From positions 58,979-122,978 of the forward strand of contig NZ_JAJQPD010000012.1 of the NCBI RefSeq assembly GCF_021228295.1: a DNA stretch of 64,000 nt, read 5' to 3'. Position 1 is the first letter of the stretch. Every line of letters begins with the position of its first letter. This stretch comes from Agromyces humatus (lineage in GTDB: Bacteria; Actinomycetota; Actinomycetes; Actinomycetales; Microbacteriaceae). The notes beneath the pieces are model-generated. The model was not told where the DNA came from, searched no databases, and was given only the letters and a program-made list of their open reading frames with translations. The translations under genes and the position numbers were made by a program. This document shows positions 52,676 through 62,661 of this stretch, one piece after another.

Positions 52676-53509
52676 TCAGTCGAGATCGGGGTCGCGGCCC
52701 GTGCGCTCGCCGCTCTCGAGCGTCGCGATCGCGGCGAGGTCGTCGGCGCCCAGCTCGAAGTCGAAGACGTCGAGGTTCTCACGGATGCGGGCCGGCGACG
52801 ACGCCTTGGGAATGACGATGTTGCCGAGTTGCACATGCCATCGCAGCACGATCTGCGCCGGCGAGCGCCCGTGCGCGGCGGCGAGCCGGTCGAGCACCGG
52901 GTCGCCCAGGATGCGACCGCGTGCGAGCGGTGACCACGCCTCCGTGCGGATGCCCCGTGCGGCGTCGAACTCACGGAGCGCCGCCTGCGGCAGCCACGGA
53001 TGCAGCTCCACCTGGTTGACCACCGGCGTCACCCCGGTCTCGGCGACGATGCGCTCGATGTGGTGCGCGTGGAAGTTCGCGACGCCGATCGACCGCACCC
53101 GACCCTCGGCCTGCAGGCGCACGAGCGCGCGCCACGTGTCGACGTAGCGGTCGGTCGAGGGCACCGGCCAGTGGATCAGGTAGAGGTCGAGCGAGTCCAG
53201 CGAGAGTCGAGCCATCGTCTTGTCGAACGCGCGAAGCGTCTCGTCGTGGCCGTTGTCGTCCTTCCACACCTTGCTCGTGACGAACAACTCGTCGCGAGGC
53301 ACGGGCGCCGAGCGAACCGCCTCGCCGACCTCGCGCTCGTTGCCGTAGAGCGCCGCCGTGTCGAGGTGGCGGTAGCCCGCGTCGATCGCCTCGAGGCACA
53401 GCCGAACCGTGTCGGCCGTCGGCACCTTGTACAGGCCGAAGCCGAGCTGCGGAACGGTCGTGCCGTCGGCGAGCGGCACGAGCGGGACGGGAGTGGTCGG
53501 GCGCGACAT
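52676..53509 (-). CDS. Aldo/keto reductase
   Basis: A 277-residue NADPH-dependent reductase with the complete family pattern: GYRHLDTAALYGNE (catalytic Asp/Tyr), VTSKVWKDD with the catalytic Lys, YLIHWPVP with the catalytic His, and the C-terminal VIPKASSPARIRENL cofactor loop. Similar to the reductase at 62662 (2,5-diketo-gluconate reductase-like). The MFS gene at 53524 ends 14 bases upstream on the same strand. Confidence 0.95.
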   Translation of the reverse strand: MSRPTTPVPLVPLADGTTVPQLGFGLYKVPTADTVRLCLEAIDAGYRHLDTAALYGNEREVGEAVRSAPVPRDELFVTSKVWKDDNGHDETLRAFDKTMARLSLDSLDLYLIHWPVPSTDRYVDTWRALVRLQAEGRVRSIGVANFHAHHIERIVAETGVTPVVNQVELHPWLPQAALREFDAARGIRTEAWSPLARGRILGDPVLDRLAAAHGRSPAQIVLRWHVQLGNIVIPKASSPARIRENLDVFDFELGADDLAAIATLESGERTGRDPDLD

Positions 53510-53523
53510 CCGTGGGGCCTTTC

Positions 53524-54732
53524 TCAACTGGGCTGCAGGGGCACCGGTTCGGTATCGGGGATGGGGCTCGCGTCGCGCCCGCGCAGGTCGGGATGCCACG
53601 GGCGCCCCACGACCGCGGCGAGCATGCCGAGCAGGGCGAGGCCGGCGGCCGCCCAGAATGCGCCCTGCGCGCTGTAGGCGTCGATGAGGAACCCGGCCAC
53701 GGCCGACCCGAGCGCGGCGCCGATGAGCTGACCGGTGCCGACCCATCCGTAGGCCTCGGCGGTGTCGCTGAACTTCACGCTCGCCGACACGATCGCGAAC
53801 AGCACGGCGAGTGCGGGTGCGATGCCGATGCCCGCGACGAACAGCGTGACCGACAGCCACCAGAAGTCCATGACGAACGCGGCGAGCGCCATGCCCGCGA
53901 AGACGATGAACAGGCGGCGCGCGGTCGACCACGGCCCGATCGGCACGTGCCCGAGGAACAGGCCGCCCGCGAGCGAGCCGACCGAGAAGATCGCGAGCAC
54001 GATGCCCGCCTCGGCGCCGTCGTGGCCGAACACCGCGACGACGCCGGCTTCGAGCGCGGCGCACGCGCCGATCAGCAGGAAGCCCACGATCGTCGCCAGC
54101 ATGACCGCAGGTCGACCGAGCACGACGCCGAATCGCCGCTTGGATCGGGGGATGCGTACGCGGCCGAGTTCGGGCGACGAGATGAACCAGATGCCGCCGC
54201 CGACCATCATCGCCGCGGCGAGGAGGATCGCCTGGAGCGTGCCGATCTGCGTCGCGACGAACGTGGTGACGACGGGCCCTACGACCCAGATGATCTCCTG
54301 CGCCGACGCGTCGAGCGAGAAGAGGGGGGTGAGCTGGCGGGAGTTGACCATCTTCGGATAGATCGTGCGCACCGCGGGCTGCACCGGCGGGGTCGCGAGT
54401 CCGGCGACCAGTCCGACCGCCATGTAGAGGGGCACGGTGAGCGGCAGCACGCCGATCGTGACCACCGCGGTCGCGCAGATCACGAGCGTGACGATCAGCA
54501 CCGGTCGCATGCCGAGTCGGCCCATGAGCCGGCTCGTCAACGGGCCTGCGACCGCCTGGCCGATCGAGGTGGCGGCGAGCACGAGGCCGGCGGCGCCGTA
54601 TGAGCCGGTCTGCTGCTCCACGTGCAGCAGGAAGGCGAGCGAGAGCATTCCCGACGGGAATCGCGCCGTGAGCTGGGCGGCGATGATACGTGCGACGCCC
54701 GAGGTCTTGAGGAGTTCGGAGTAGCTTCCCAC
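53524..54732 (-). CDS. MFS transporter (12-helix)
   Basis: A 402-residue major facilitator with about 12 membrane segments. The loop motif GPLTSRLMGRLGMRPVL between helices 2 and 3 is the family signature; SLAGGLFLGHVPIG marks the second-half repeat. Substrate unknown; a drug or metabolite exporter is likely. It is followed by an aldo/keto reductase gene, so they may handle one compound. Confidence 0.9.
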   Translation of the reverse strand: MGSYSELLKTSGVARIIAAQLTARFPSGMLSLAFLLHVEQQTGSYGAAGLVLAATSIGQAVAGPLTSRLMGRLGMRPVLIVTLVICATAVVTIGVLPLTVPLYMAVGLVAGLATPPVQPAVRTIYPKMVNSRQLTPLFSLDASAQEIIWVVGPVVTTFVATQIGTLQAILLAAAMMVGGGIWFISSPELGRVRIPRSKRRFGVVLGRPAVMLATIVGFLLIGACAALEAGVVAVFGHDGAEAGIVLAIFSVGSLAGGLFLGHVPIGPWSTARRLFIVFAGMALAAFVMDFWWLSVTLFVAGIGIAPALAVLFAIVSASVKFSDTAEAYGWVGTGQLIGAALGSAVAGFLIDAYSAQGAFWAAAGLALLGMLAAVVGRPWHPDLRGRDASPIPDTEPVPLQPS

Positions 54733-54908
54733 GGTCTGCCTACTCTATCGAGCGGCACGGACGGGTGAACATTCGCCGCACGGGCGAATCGGGCGTCGTG
54801 CACGCGCCGCGACGGCGCGGCGTTGCGAGTAGGCTCGGGGTCGGCGACGCGGCCCGATCGAGGCCGCCACGCCGTCGACCGTCTCACCGCAACGACAGAG
54901 GTATTCCA

Positions 54909-55805
54909 ATGCAATCCCGACGCCTGCTCCTTCCCGCTGCGTTCGCCGCCGCGGCCGCCCTCCTGTTCACCGGCTGTGTCGACAACACGAGCGGCGGCAG
55001 CCCCACCGCAGAGCCGACGGACTCGACCGAGGTCGGCATCGACGAGGAGGCGTCGGCGCTGCTGCCCGACGCCATCGCCGAGGCCGGCGTCCTCATCATG
55101 GGCACCGACGCCGCCTACCCCCCGAACGAGTTCAAGGATGCCGACGGCAACCCCATCGGCTGGGCGATCGAGCTCTCCGACGCCATGGCCGCGAGGCTCG
55201 GAGTCACCGCCGAGTACCAGATCGCGAGCTTCGACAACATCATCCCGGCAGTGACGGGCGGCAAGGCCGACCTCGGCAACTCGTCCTTCACCGACAACGC
55301 CGAGCGCCAGAAGCAGGTCGACTTCGTCAACTACTTCGAGGCGGGCATCCAGTGGGCACAGCCCGTCGGCGGCGACGTGAACCCCGACGACGCGTGCGGC
55401 CTGAAGGTCGCCGTGCAGTCGACCACCTTCGAGCACACCGATGAACTGCCCGGCAAGAACCAGGCCTGCCTCGATGCCGGAAAACCGGCCATCGAGATCC
55501 TGCCCTTCGACTCGCAGGACGCCGCGGCCAACGCGGTCGTGCTCGGCCAGGCCGACGCGATGAGCGCCGACTCGCCCGTCACCCTCTACGCGATCGAACA
55601 GACCGACGGCAAGCTCGAGCCCGCCGGCGAGACGTTCGACTCGGCGCCGTACGGCATGCCGGTGGCGAAGGGATCCGAGCTTGCGGCGGCCCTCCAGGCG
55701 GCCCTGCAGTCCCTCGTCGATGACGGCACGTACACCGAGATCCTCACCGCGTGGGGCGTGCAGTCGGGTGGCATCGACGAGATCACGATCAACGCGGGCT
55801 CGTAG
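54909..55805 (+). CDS. Polar amino-acid ABC transporter, substrate-binding lipoprotein
   Basis: A 298-residue solute-binding protein. Signal peptide with lipobox LLFTGCV at about residue 23; periplasmic-type SBP_bac_3 fold with MGTDAAYPPNEFKDADGNP, the ligand-site ELSDAMAARLG and GKADLGNSSFTDNAERQ. It delivers an amino acid, probably a polar one, to the permease encoded directly downstream. RBS AGAGG eight bases before the ATG. Gene order SBP-permease-ATPase is typical. Confidence 0.94.
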   Translation: MQSRRLLLPAAFAAAAALLFTGCVDNTSGGSPTAEPTDSTEVGIDEEASALLPDAIAEAGVLIMGTDAAYPPNEFKDADGNPIGWAIELSDAMAARLGVTAEYQIASFDNIIPAVTGGKADLGNSSFTDNAERQKQVDFVNYFEAGIQWAQPVGGDVNPDDACGLKVAVQSTTFEHTDELPGKNQACLDAGKPAIEILPFDSQDAAANAVVLGQADAMSADSPVTLYAIEQTDGKLEPAGETFDSAPYGMPVAKGSELAAALQAALQSLVDDGTYTEILTAWGVQSGGIDEITINAGS

Positions 55806-55812
55806 GTCGATC

Positions 55813-56814
55813 GTGACCGACACCACACGCCCGGCGGCGGGCACGACTCCGCCGCCCGGCGGGTCGCCCGAACGCTCACCGGCGAAGGTCGTCAAGCTGC
55901 GCCACCCATGGCGAACGGTCTTCGCGGTCGTCCTGCTGGTGCTCCTCGCCCTGTTCGTCATCGATGCGGCGCAGCGAACCGCCTACGACTGGCCCGCGGT
56001 CGGCAAGTACATCTTCGACCGGCGAATCTCCGAGGCAGCGGTCTTCACACTGCTGCTCACCGTGATCTCGATGGTCATCGCGATCATCCTCGGTGTCGTG
56101 CTGGCCGTCATGCGGCAGTCGCAGAACCCGGTCGTGAAGTCGGTCGCGTGGGTCTACCTCTGGATATTCCGCGGCACCCCGGTGTACGTGCAGCTGGTGT
56201 TCTGGGGCCTCATCGCGATCATCTACCAGTCGATCGATCTCGGCGTGCCGTTCATGGAGCCGTGGGTCTCGATTCCGACGACCGCGGCGCTGAACGCGTT
56301 CTGGATCGCGGTGATCGGCCTCTCGCTCAATGAGGCGGCGTACATGGCCGAGATCGTGCGTGCAGGCCTGCTGTCGGTCGACCACGGGCAGCACGAGGCC
56401 GCCACGGCGCTCGGCATGAGCTGGTCGAAGACGATGCGCCGCGTCGTCCTGCCGCAGGCGATGCGCGTCATCATCCCGCCGACGGGCAACGAGGTCATCT
56501 CGATGTTGAAGACGACGTCACTCGTCTCGGCGGTGCCGTTCACGCTCGAGCTCTACGCGCGGTCGCGTGACATCTCGGTCGAGATCTTCAACCCCATCCC
56601 GCTGCTCATCGTCGCGTCGCTCTGGTACCTCGCGGTCACCTCGGTGCTCATGGTCGGGCAGTACTTCCTCGAGAAGCGCTATGCCCGCGGCATCGGGGCC
56701 AGACCCGACACCGTGGCCGGCACGGTGCCCACCGCGGCGGTCCCGGCCGTCGATGTCGACCTCGACACCGAGGCCGATCCCGGTTCCATGCGACACGGAG
56801 GTGACGCACGATGA
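55813..56814 (+). CDS. Polar amino-acid ABC transporter permease
   Basis: A 333-residue permease of the HisM/GlnP family with about five membrane segments and the EAA loop [21 protein letters not shown] that contacts the ATPase. N-terminal and C-terminal ends carry flexible charged extensions of 30-40 residues. GTG start at 55813, seven bases after the binding-protein stop. The ATPase gene overlaps its stop by ATGA. Confidence 0.94.
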   Translation: MTDTTRPAAGTTPPPGGSPERSPAKVVKLRHPWRTVFAVVLLVLLALFVIDAAQRTAYDWPAVGKYIFDRRISEAAVFTLLLTVISMVIAIILGVVLAVMRQSQNPVVKSVAWVYLWIFRGTPVYVQLVFWGLIAIIYQSIDLGVPFMEPWVSIPTTAALNAFWIAVIGLSLNEAAYMAEIVRAGLLSVDHGQHEAATALGMSWSKTMRRVVLPQAMRVIIPPTGNEVISMLKTTSLVSAVPFTLELYARSRDISVEIFNPIPLLIVASLWYLAVTSVLMVGQYFLEKRYARGIGARPDTVAGTVPTAAVPAVDVDLDTEADPGSMRHGGDAR

Positions 56815-57620
56815 GCGACCAGATGACGTCTGCCGAGCAGGCGCCGACCGGCGCCGACGCGACCCCCATGGTGCTCGCCGAGTCGGTGTCGAAGAGCTTC
56901 GGCTCGAACGAGGTGTTGAAGGACATCTCGCTCGAGGTCAGGCGCGGCGAGGTGCTCTGCCTCGTCGGGCCTTCGGGCTCGGGCAAGTCGACGTTCCTGC
57001 GGTGCATCAACCACCTCGAGCGGGTCTCGTCGGGCCGTCTGTCGGTCGACGGGCAGCTCGTCGGCTACCGCGACGGCGGCGACAAGATCTATGAGATGCA
57101 CCCGAAGGATGCCGCGAAGCAGCGCCGTGACATCGGCATGGTGTTCCAGCGGTTCAACCTGTTCCCGCACATGACCGCGCTCGGAAACGTCATGGAGGCG
57201 CCCATGCAGGTCAAGGGGGTGTCGAAGGCGCAGGCGAAGGCCCGCGCCCACGAGCTCCTCGCCAGGGTGGGGCTCGCCGAGCGCGCCGACTACTACCCGG
57301 CGCACCTCTCCGGAGGCCAGCAGCAGCGCGTCGCGATCGCCCGGGCGCTCGCGATGGATCCGAAGCTCATGCTCTTCGACGAGCCGACCTCGGCACTCGA
57401 CCCCGAGCTCGTCGGCGAGGTGCTCGACGTCATGAAGAACCTCGCGGCCTCGGGCATGACGATGATCGTCGTCACGCACGAGATGGGCTTCGCCCGCGAG
57501 GTCGCCGACACGCTCGTGTTCATGGACGGCGGCGTCGTTGTCGAGACCGGCGACCCACGCGAGGTGCTCGCGAACCCGCAGCGCGAGCGCACCAAGGCGT
57601 TCCTCTCGAAGGTGCTCTGA
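56811..57620 (+). CDS. Polar amino-acid ABC transporter ATP-binding protein
   Basis: A 269-residue ATPase of the GlnQ/HisP family: Walker [15 protein letters not shown] loop FQRFNLFPH, signature [15 protein letters not shown], Walker [16 protein letters not shown], and the switch His in VVTHEMGF. Supplies energy for the amino-acid importer whose other parts lie immediately upstream. Convergent with hrpA; palindromic repeats lie between. Confidence 0.97.
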   Translation: MSDQMTSAEQAPTGADATPMVLAESVSKSFGSNEVLKDISLEVRRGEVLCLVGPSGSGKSTFLRCINHLERVSSGRLSVDGQLVGYRDGGDKIYEMHPKDAAKQRRDIGMVFQRFNLFPHMTALGNVMEAPMQVKGVSKAQAKARAHELLARVGLAERADYYPAHLSGGQQQRVAIARALAMDPKLMLFDEPTSALDPELVGEVLDVMKNLAASGMTMIVVTHEMGFAREVADTLVFMDGGVVVETGDPREVLANPQRERTKAFLSKVL

Positions 57621-57625
57621 GTCCG

Positions 57626-57700
57626 TCGGTCGAGTCCGCGAGCAGCGCGTATCGAGACCCGGCACGATGGGCCTCGATACGCGCTTTCGCGCTACTCGAC
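57626..57700. repeat. Inverted pair of REP-like palindromic repeats
   Basis: Two copies of a repeat with core TATCGAGACCC lie head to head: one at 57626-57660 and the opposite one at 57669-57700 (CTCGATACGCGCTTTCGCGC then TACTCGACC). Their facing arms pair over 17 positions (57644-57660 with 57669-57685, one mismatch) with an 8-base loop. The second copy includes the hrpA stop codon. It probably also terminates both convergent transcripts. Confidence 0.75.
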
Positions 57701-60700
57701 CGCAGCCGCGAGCGCCTTCGCGATGCGCTGCGGTGAGACCGTCTCGGCCGTGCGCAACTCCTGCGCGAACAGGCCGACGCGCAGTTCCTCGAGCATCCAT
57801 CGCACGCGGACCAGTCGCTCGGGTGCCTCGCCATCGATCGGGATCCGCCCGCCGGCCGCCTCGAACGCACCGATCGAACCCTCGAGCTGGTTCATCGACT
57901 GCCGATCGCGACCGGGATTCTCGACGAGCTTGCGCACCCGCACGGTGATGCCCTCGAGGTAGCGCGGCAGGTGGCGCAGCCTGTCGAGTCCCGTCGCCGC
58001 GACGAACCCCGTTGGAACGAGCCCGTCGAGTTGGGCACGAGCATCGCCGAGCGCCGCCATGAGGTGCATGCTCGACGCCTTCGAGATCGCCCGGTCGGCC
58101 TCGCGCGACGCCTTCACGATACGGGCGACGAGCGAGACGGTCTCGAACATGCGTTCCATGACGGTCGCGGCGATCGCGTCGCGCACGGTCTCGAACTCGG
58201 CGCGCGTCCGCAGCATCCCGTCGGGGTGACGGGTGCGCAACTCTGCGTCGACACACGCGGCGAGGCAATCGTCGAGCAGTGCGCGCGTGCCCGCGTAGTT
58301 GCTCGCCGCGAGCTGGAGCTTCTCGTCGTTCGAGAGGTGCTCCTGCACGTAGCCGACCGGCGAGGGAGTCGCGAGCACGAGCAGGCGACGGATGCCCCGC
58401 CGCGAGGCTCGATCGCGCTCTTCGGCGGTGGCGACGAGGCGCAGGGCCACCGACGACCCCTCATCGACGAGGGCGGGGTACGCGCGGATGATGTTCCCGG
58501 CCTGACGCGTGTCGAGGTGCGCGGGAAGCTCGTCCCACTCCCAGGCCGTGATGCCCGCGCGCTCGGCGAGCGCGGGATCCGCGGGTTGGGGAGCCTGCGA
58601 AGCAGGCGTCTCGAATCCGGGCTTCTCGCGCGCCGGGTTGCGAGACCGAGCCTGCGCCTGCTCCGCTGCCGGCGATCCGGAGGCGAACGTCGAGGCGACC
58701 GCGGTGGCGGCCTTCTCGGCCAGACGGGCCTGCAGCTCGCCGAGATCCTTCGACGAGCCGAGCGTTCGACCTCGCTCGTCGACCGCTCGGAACGTCACCC
58801 GCAGGTGGGGCGGCACGCGCTCGACGTCGAAGTCGCTCGGGTCGACGGGCGCGAAGGTGAGGCGACGGATCGTCTGCCCGAGGGTCGCCGCGAACGACTC
58901 GCGCTCGGCACCGCGCTCGGGGCCGTCGGTCAGCTCGGCCGAGATCTTCGCGGCCCATTCGGCTGCGGGCACGACCTGCCGGCGCAGCACCTTCGGCAGG
59001 GTGCGCAGCATCGCGGTGATGAGTTCGTCGCGAAGGCCGGGCACCTGCCAATCGAATCCGCCCGGAGCGAGCCGGGGAAGCAGCACCAACGGCACCTGCA
59101 CGGTCACGCCGTCGTCGTCGGCGCCCGGCTCGAACCGGTAGCGAAGCGACACGGTCTGGTCGCCCTGGCGCCAGCGGTCGGGGAATCCGTCGTCCTTCAC
59201 CGTCTCGTCGTCGCCGACGAGGTCGGCTGCGCGCATCGACAGGAGTTCAGGGGTCGTGCGGTGCGCGCCACGCCACCAGCGTTCGAAGGAGCGAGTGTCC
59301 GAGACATCCGCCGGCACTCGTGGCTCGTAGAACGCGACGACCGCTTCGTCACCCGCGAGGATGTCGCGCCGGCGGGTGCGCTCCTCGACCTCGCCGAGTT
59401 CGCGCCGCAGCGCCCGGTTGGCGCGCACGAACGCGAACAGGCGCTTGTCGAGCCGGGTCGTGTCCCAGTCCTCGTCGACGAGGGCGTGCCGGATGAAGAG
59501 CTCGCGCGCGAGCGCCGGGTCGACCCGTGCCAGCTGGATGCGCCGCTTGGCGACGATCGGCACGCCGAACAGCGTGACCTTCTCGTCGGCGACCGCCGAA
59601 CCCTGCCGGCGTTCCCAGCGGGGTTCGCTGTAGCTGCGTCTGGCGAGCGGGCCCGCGAGCTGCTCGGCCCAGGCGGGGTCGATCGCGGCGTTCGTGCGGG
59701 CGAAGAGCCGGCTGGTCTCGACGAGTTCGGCGCTCATCAGCGCCGACGGCGGCTTCTTCGCGAGCGCCGAGCCCGGGAACACGACGAACCGCGCGTTGCG
59801 GGCGCCGACGAACTCGGCCTGCGGCCTGCGGCCTTTGCGCTCGCCCTCGCGGGCGGCGCCTGCGCCGCCTCGGCCGCTCGAGGTCTTGGCGTCGTCGCGG
59901 AGTCCGATCTGCGAGAGCAGTCCGGCGAGCAGGGCACGGTGGATTCCGTCGGGACTCGGCTCGCCCGCCTGCTGGGCCACGTGCAAGCCCAGCGGCTTCG
60001 CGAGTCGCACGAGCTGGCGGTAGAGGTCCTGCCACTCGCGCACGCGCAGGTAGTTCAGGTACTCGGCGCGGCACATGCGGCGGAACGCGCTGCCCGAGAG
60101 CTCGCGCTGCTGGGCCTCGAGGTGGTTCCAGAGGTTCAGCAGCGACAGGAAGTCGCTCGTCGGGTCGACGAAGCGGGCGTGGAACCCGTCGGCCTGCTCG
60201 CGCTTCTCGAGCGGCCGCTCGCGCGGGTCCTGGATGGTGAGTCCGGCCACGATCGCGAGTACCTCGCGTGAGACGCCCTGCGCCTTCGACTCGAGCACCA
60301 TGCGGGCGAACCTGGGCTCGATCGGCAGTCGCGACAGCTGGCGGCCGACGCGGGTGAGCTGCGGGCCGTCACCACGGGCGCCGTCGTCGAGCGCGCCGAG
60401 CTCGCGAAGCAGTTCGAGCCCATCGCGGATGCCGCGGGCATCGGGCGGCGTCAGGAACGGGAACTCCTCGATCGCCCCGAGCCCGAGCGATGCCATCTGC
60501 AGGATGACGGCCGCGAGGTTCGTGCGCAGGATCTCGGGGTCGGTGAACTCGGCTCGGCGCTCGAAGTCGTCCTCGGCATACAGGCGGATGGCGATGCCGT
60601 CGCTCGTGCGCCCCGAGCGCCCCGATCGCTGGTTCGCCGAGGCCTGCGAGATCGGCTCGATCGGCAGCCGCTGCACCTTCGACCGCACCGAGTACCGGCT

Positions 60701-61711
60701 GATGCGCGCGGTGCCCGCGTCGACGACGTAGCGGATGCCCGGAACCGTGAGGCTCGTCTCGGCGACGTTCGTCGCGAGCACCACCCGGCGCTTCAGCCCC
60801 GCGACCTTCGACGGCTCGAACACCTTGTGCTGGTCGGCCGACGAGAGCCGACCGTAGAGCGGCAGCACCTCGGTGGCGCCGGCCCCGCCACGGCGGGTCG
60901 CGTGCGCCCGCACCGCAGCCTCGGCGTCGCGGATCTCGCTCTCGCCCGAGAGGAATACGAGCACGTCACCGGATGACTCGCGCTCGAGTTCGTCGAGGGC
61001 GTCGAGGATGCCCTGCTGCACGTCCTTGTCGTCGGCCGCCGCGCCCTCGTCGTCGGATTGCTCCGTGGGTTGCGGAGCGCCCGGCGGAGCCGGACGCGTC
61101 TCGAAACCCGCGACCAGCGGCCGGTAGCGGACCTCGACCGGATACGTGCGCCCCGACACCCCGATCACGGGCGCCGGCCGCCCCGACGCATCCGCGAAGT
61201 GCTTCGCGAAGCTCTCGGGGTCGATCGTCGCGCTCGTGACGATGACCTTGAGTTCCGGACGCCGGGGGAGGAGGCGCTTCAGGTAGCCGAGCAGGAAGTC
61301 GACGTTGAGGCTGCGCTCGTGCGCCTCGTCGATGATGATCGTGTCGTACCGGCGCAGCTCGCGGTCGCGGTGGATCTCGTTGAGCAGGATGCCGTCGGTC
61401 ATCACCTTGATGCGCGTGTCGTCGCTGACGCGGTCGGTGAATCGCACCTGGTAGCCGACGAGTCCGCCGAGCTCGACCCCGAGCTCCTCCGAGATGCGCT
61501 CGGCGATCGTGCGGGCGGCGATACGGCGCGGCTGGGTGTGCGCGATCGACTCGCGACCGAGCTCGAGGCAGATCTTCGGAAGCTGCGTGGTCTTGCCCGA
61601 GCCGGTCGCGCCGGCGACGATCACGACCTGGTGGTCGCGCAGGGCGCGCGCGATCTCCTCTCGCTGCGCCGAGACGGGCAGCTCTGGGGGATAGGTGATC
61701 GCGGGAAGCAC
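57692..61711 (-). CDS. hrpA: ATP-dependent RNA helicase HrpA
   Basis: A 1339-residue DEAH-box helicase acting on RNA and stalled ribosomes. Core motifs: Walker A GATGSGKTTQLPK near residue 37, DEAH in IIIDEAHERSLN, SAT in VIVTSATIDPE and motif VI QRSGRSGRT. HA2 and OB regions and the long HrpA-specific C-terminal domain follow. Two short segments, around residues 200-217 and 1031-1045, are coded by palindromic repeats (FETRPAPPGAPQP and FETPASQAPQP). Overall length is normal for actinobacterial HrpA. Confidence 0.96.
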   Translation of the reverse strand: MLPAITYPPELPVSAQREEIARALRDHQVVIVAGATGSGKTTQLPKICLELGRESIAHTQPRRIAARTIAERISEELGVELGGLVGYQVRFTDRVSDDTRIKVMTDGILLNEIHRDRELRRYDTIIIDEAHERSLNVDFLLGYLKRLLPRRPELKVIVTSATIDPESFAKHFADASGRPAPVIGVSGRTYPVEVRYRPLVAGFETRPAPPGAPQPTEQSDDEGAAADDKDVQQGILDALDELERESSGDVLVFLSGESEIRDAEAAVRAHATRRGGAGATEVLPLYGRLSSADQHKVFEPSKVAGLKRRVVLATNVAETSLTVPGIRYVVDAGTARISRYSVRSKVQRLPIEPISQASANQRSGRSGRTSDGIAIRLYAEDDFERRAEFTDPEILRTNLAAVILQMASLGLGAIEEFPFLTPPDARGIRDGLELLRELGALDDGARGDGPQLTRVGRQLSRLPIEPRFARMVLESKAQGVSREVLAIVAGLTIQDPRERPLEKREQADGFHARFVDPTSDFLSLLNLWNHLEAQQRELSGSAFRRMCRAEYLNYLRVREWQDLYRQLVRLAKPLGLHVAQQAGEPSPDGIHRALLAGLLSQIGLRDDAKTSSGRGGAGAAREGERKGRRPQAEFVGARNARFVVFPGSALAKKPPSALMSAELVETSRLFARTNAAIDPAWAEQLAGPLARRSYSEPRWERRQGSAVADEKVTLFGVPIVAKRRIQLARVDPALARELFIRHALVDEDWDTTRLDKRLFAFVRANRALRRELGEVEERTRRRDILAGDEAVVAFYEPRVPADVSDTRSFERWWRGAHRTTPELLSMRAADLVGDDETVKDDGFPDRWRQGDQTVSLRYRFEPGADDDGVTVQVPLVLLPRLAPGGFDWQVPGLRDELITAMLRTLPKVLRRQVVPAAEWAAKISAELTDGPERGAERESFAATLGQTIRRLTFAPVDPSDFDVERVPPHLRVTFRAVDERGRTLGSSKDLGELQARLAEKAATAVASTFASGSPAAEQAQARSRNPAREKPGFETPASQAPQPADPALAERAGITAWEWDELPAHLDTRQAGNIIRAYPALVDEGSSVALRLVATAEERDRASRRGIRRLLVLATPSPVGYVQEHLSNDEKLQLAASNYAGTRALLDDCLAACVDAELRTRHPDGMLRTRAEFETVRDAIAATVMERMFETVSLVARIVKASREADRAISKASSMHLMAALGDARAQLDGLVPTGFVAATGLDRLRHLPRYLEGITVRVRKLVENPGRDRQSMNQLEGSIGAFEAAGGRIPIDGEAPERLVRVRWMLEELRVGLFAQELRTAETVSPQRIAKALAAAVE
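58576..58619. repeat. Palindromic repeat copy inside hrpA (C-terminal)
   Basis: Reads GCGGGTTG, GGGAGC, then hairpin CCTGC-GAA-GCAGG, then GCGTCTCGAA. It matches the copy at 61060 outside the stem, while the stem itself differs but remains self-complementary. It is translated in frame as part of HrpA. Confidence 0.8.
61060..61109. repeat. Palindromic repeat copy inside hrpA (N-terminal)
   Basis: Reads GTGGGTTG, CGGAGC, then hairpin CCGGC-GGA-GCCGG, then GCGTCTCGAA. Same orientation as the copy at 58576. Both encode FET-PA ... APQP in HrpA. Confidence 0.8.
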
Positions 61712-61773
61712 AGCCCTTCATCGTAAGCGCTGGCGGGGGGTGCCGTGCGCCGACCTGTGCTAGACAGGCGATC

Positions 61774-62593
61774 ATGTCGACGGATGCCGCAGCCCGGGCC
61801 CGCTCGCAGGCGTCGGCGACGGATCCTCGTCTGCCGGGCCTCATCGGACTCCCGATCCTGCGCGTGGCGCTCGTCGGCATGGCGGCCGTCGCGACGTGGC
61901 TGGTGCTGCTCGCGGCGGGGGACGACTCGTCGTTCCCTCCGATGATGCTCTACGCGGCGGCATCGATGCTCGTGGTGAACCTCATCTCACTTGCGCTCGT
62001 CCGGCGCGCGCTGCACGCCGGGGGCCAGCGGGCCCGCGACCTCATCGACTTCTCGCGGCGTCGTCTCGGCACCGACCTGCTCTGGGGTCTCCTCTGGCTC
62101 GCCGTGCTCTGGATCCCGTTCGCCCTCGCCGTCGTCGGCGTGGGATTCGCGATGTTCGGTGCCGACCTCTTCACGCGGTTCGAGACGCTCTTCTACGACC
62201 CGACGTACGCGCCGACGTTCGATCGCCCGCTGCTGACGCTGCTCGCAATCGCCACCGTGGTCACGTTCGCCCCGCTGAACGCGCCGACCGAGGAGCTCCT
62301 CTATCGCGGCTACTCGCAGGGCGGGCTCTTCGCGCGCGGGTGGCCTGCAGTGTGGGCCATCCTCGTGCCCGCCGTGATCTTCGCGTCGCAGCACGTGTTC
62401 TACGCCGCAACGCCCGCGGCGGTGCCGATCTACCTCGTCGCGTTCCTCGTCTGGGGCATCGGCTCGGGCCTCATCGTGCGGTGGCAGGGCCGGCTCATTG
62501 CCGATCATCGTCGCGCACCTCCTGGTCAACCTCATGACGAGTGCACCCGCCCTGCTGATCGCCTTCCTGCCCGATGAGGCGTTCACCGGCTGA
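61774..62593 (+). pseudogene. CPBP-family intramembrane metalloprotease, frameshifted near its end
   Basis: The first 240 residues are a good CPBP (Abi/CAAX-type) protease: several membrane segments, the glutamate motif EELLYRGY near residue 172 and VIFASQHVFY with the second-site His. At about 62494-62500 the frame shifts by one extra base. In the annotated frame the tail is GRLIADHRRAPPGQP and ends at 62577, but the next frame continues the family sequence with LPIIVAHLLVNLMTS, holding the third conserved His/Asn motif, to a stop at 62591-62593. Either a true recent mutation or a sequencing error. Function would be membrane-protein cleavage of unknown target. Confidence 0.85.
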
Positions 62594-62661
62594 CGCGCTG
62601 GCATTCGCGTGAAGCGAACCACCCTGTCGGATGTCACTCCTCGCGTGGTGGGATGAATCTC

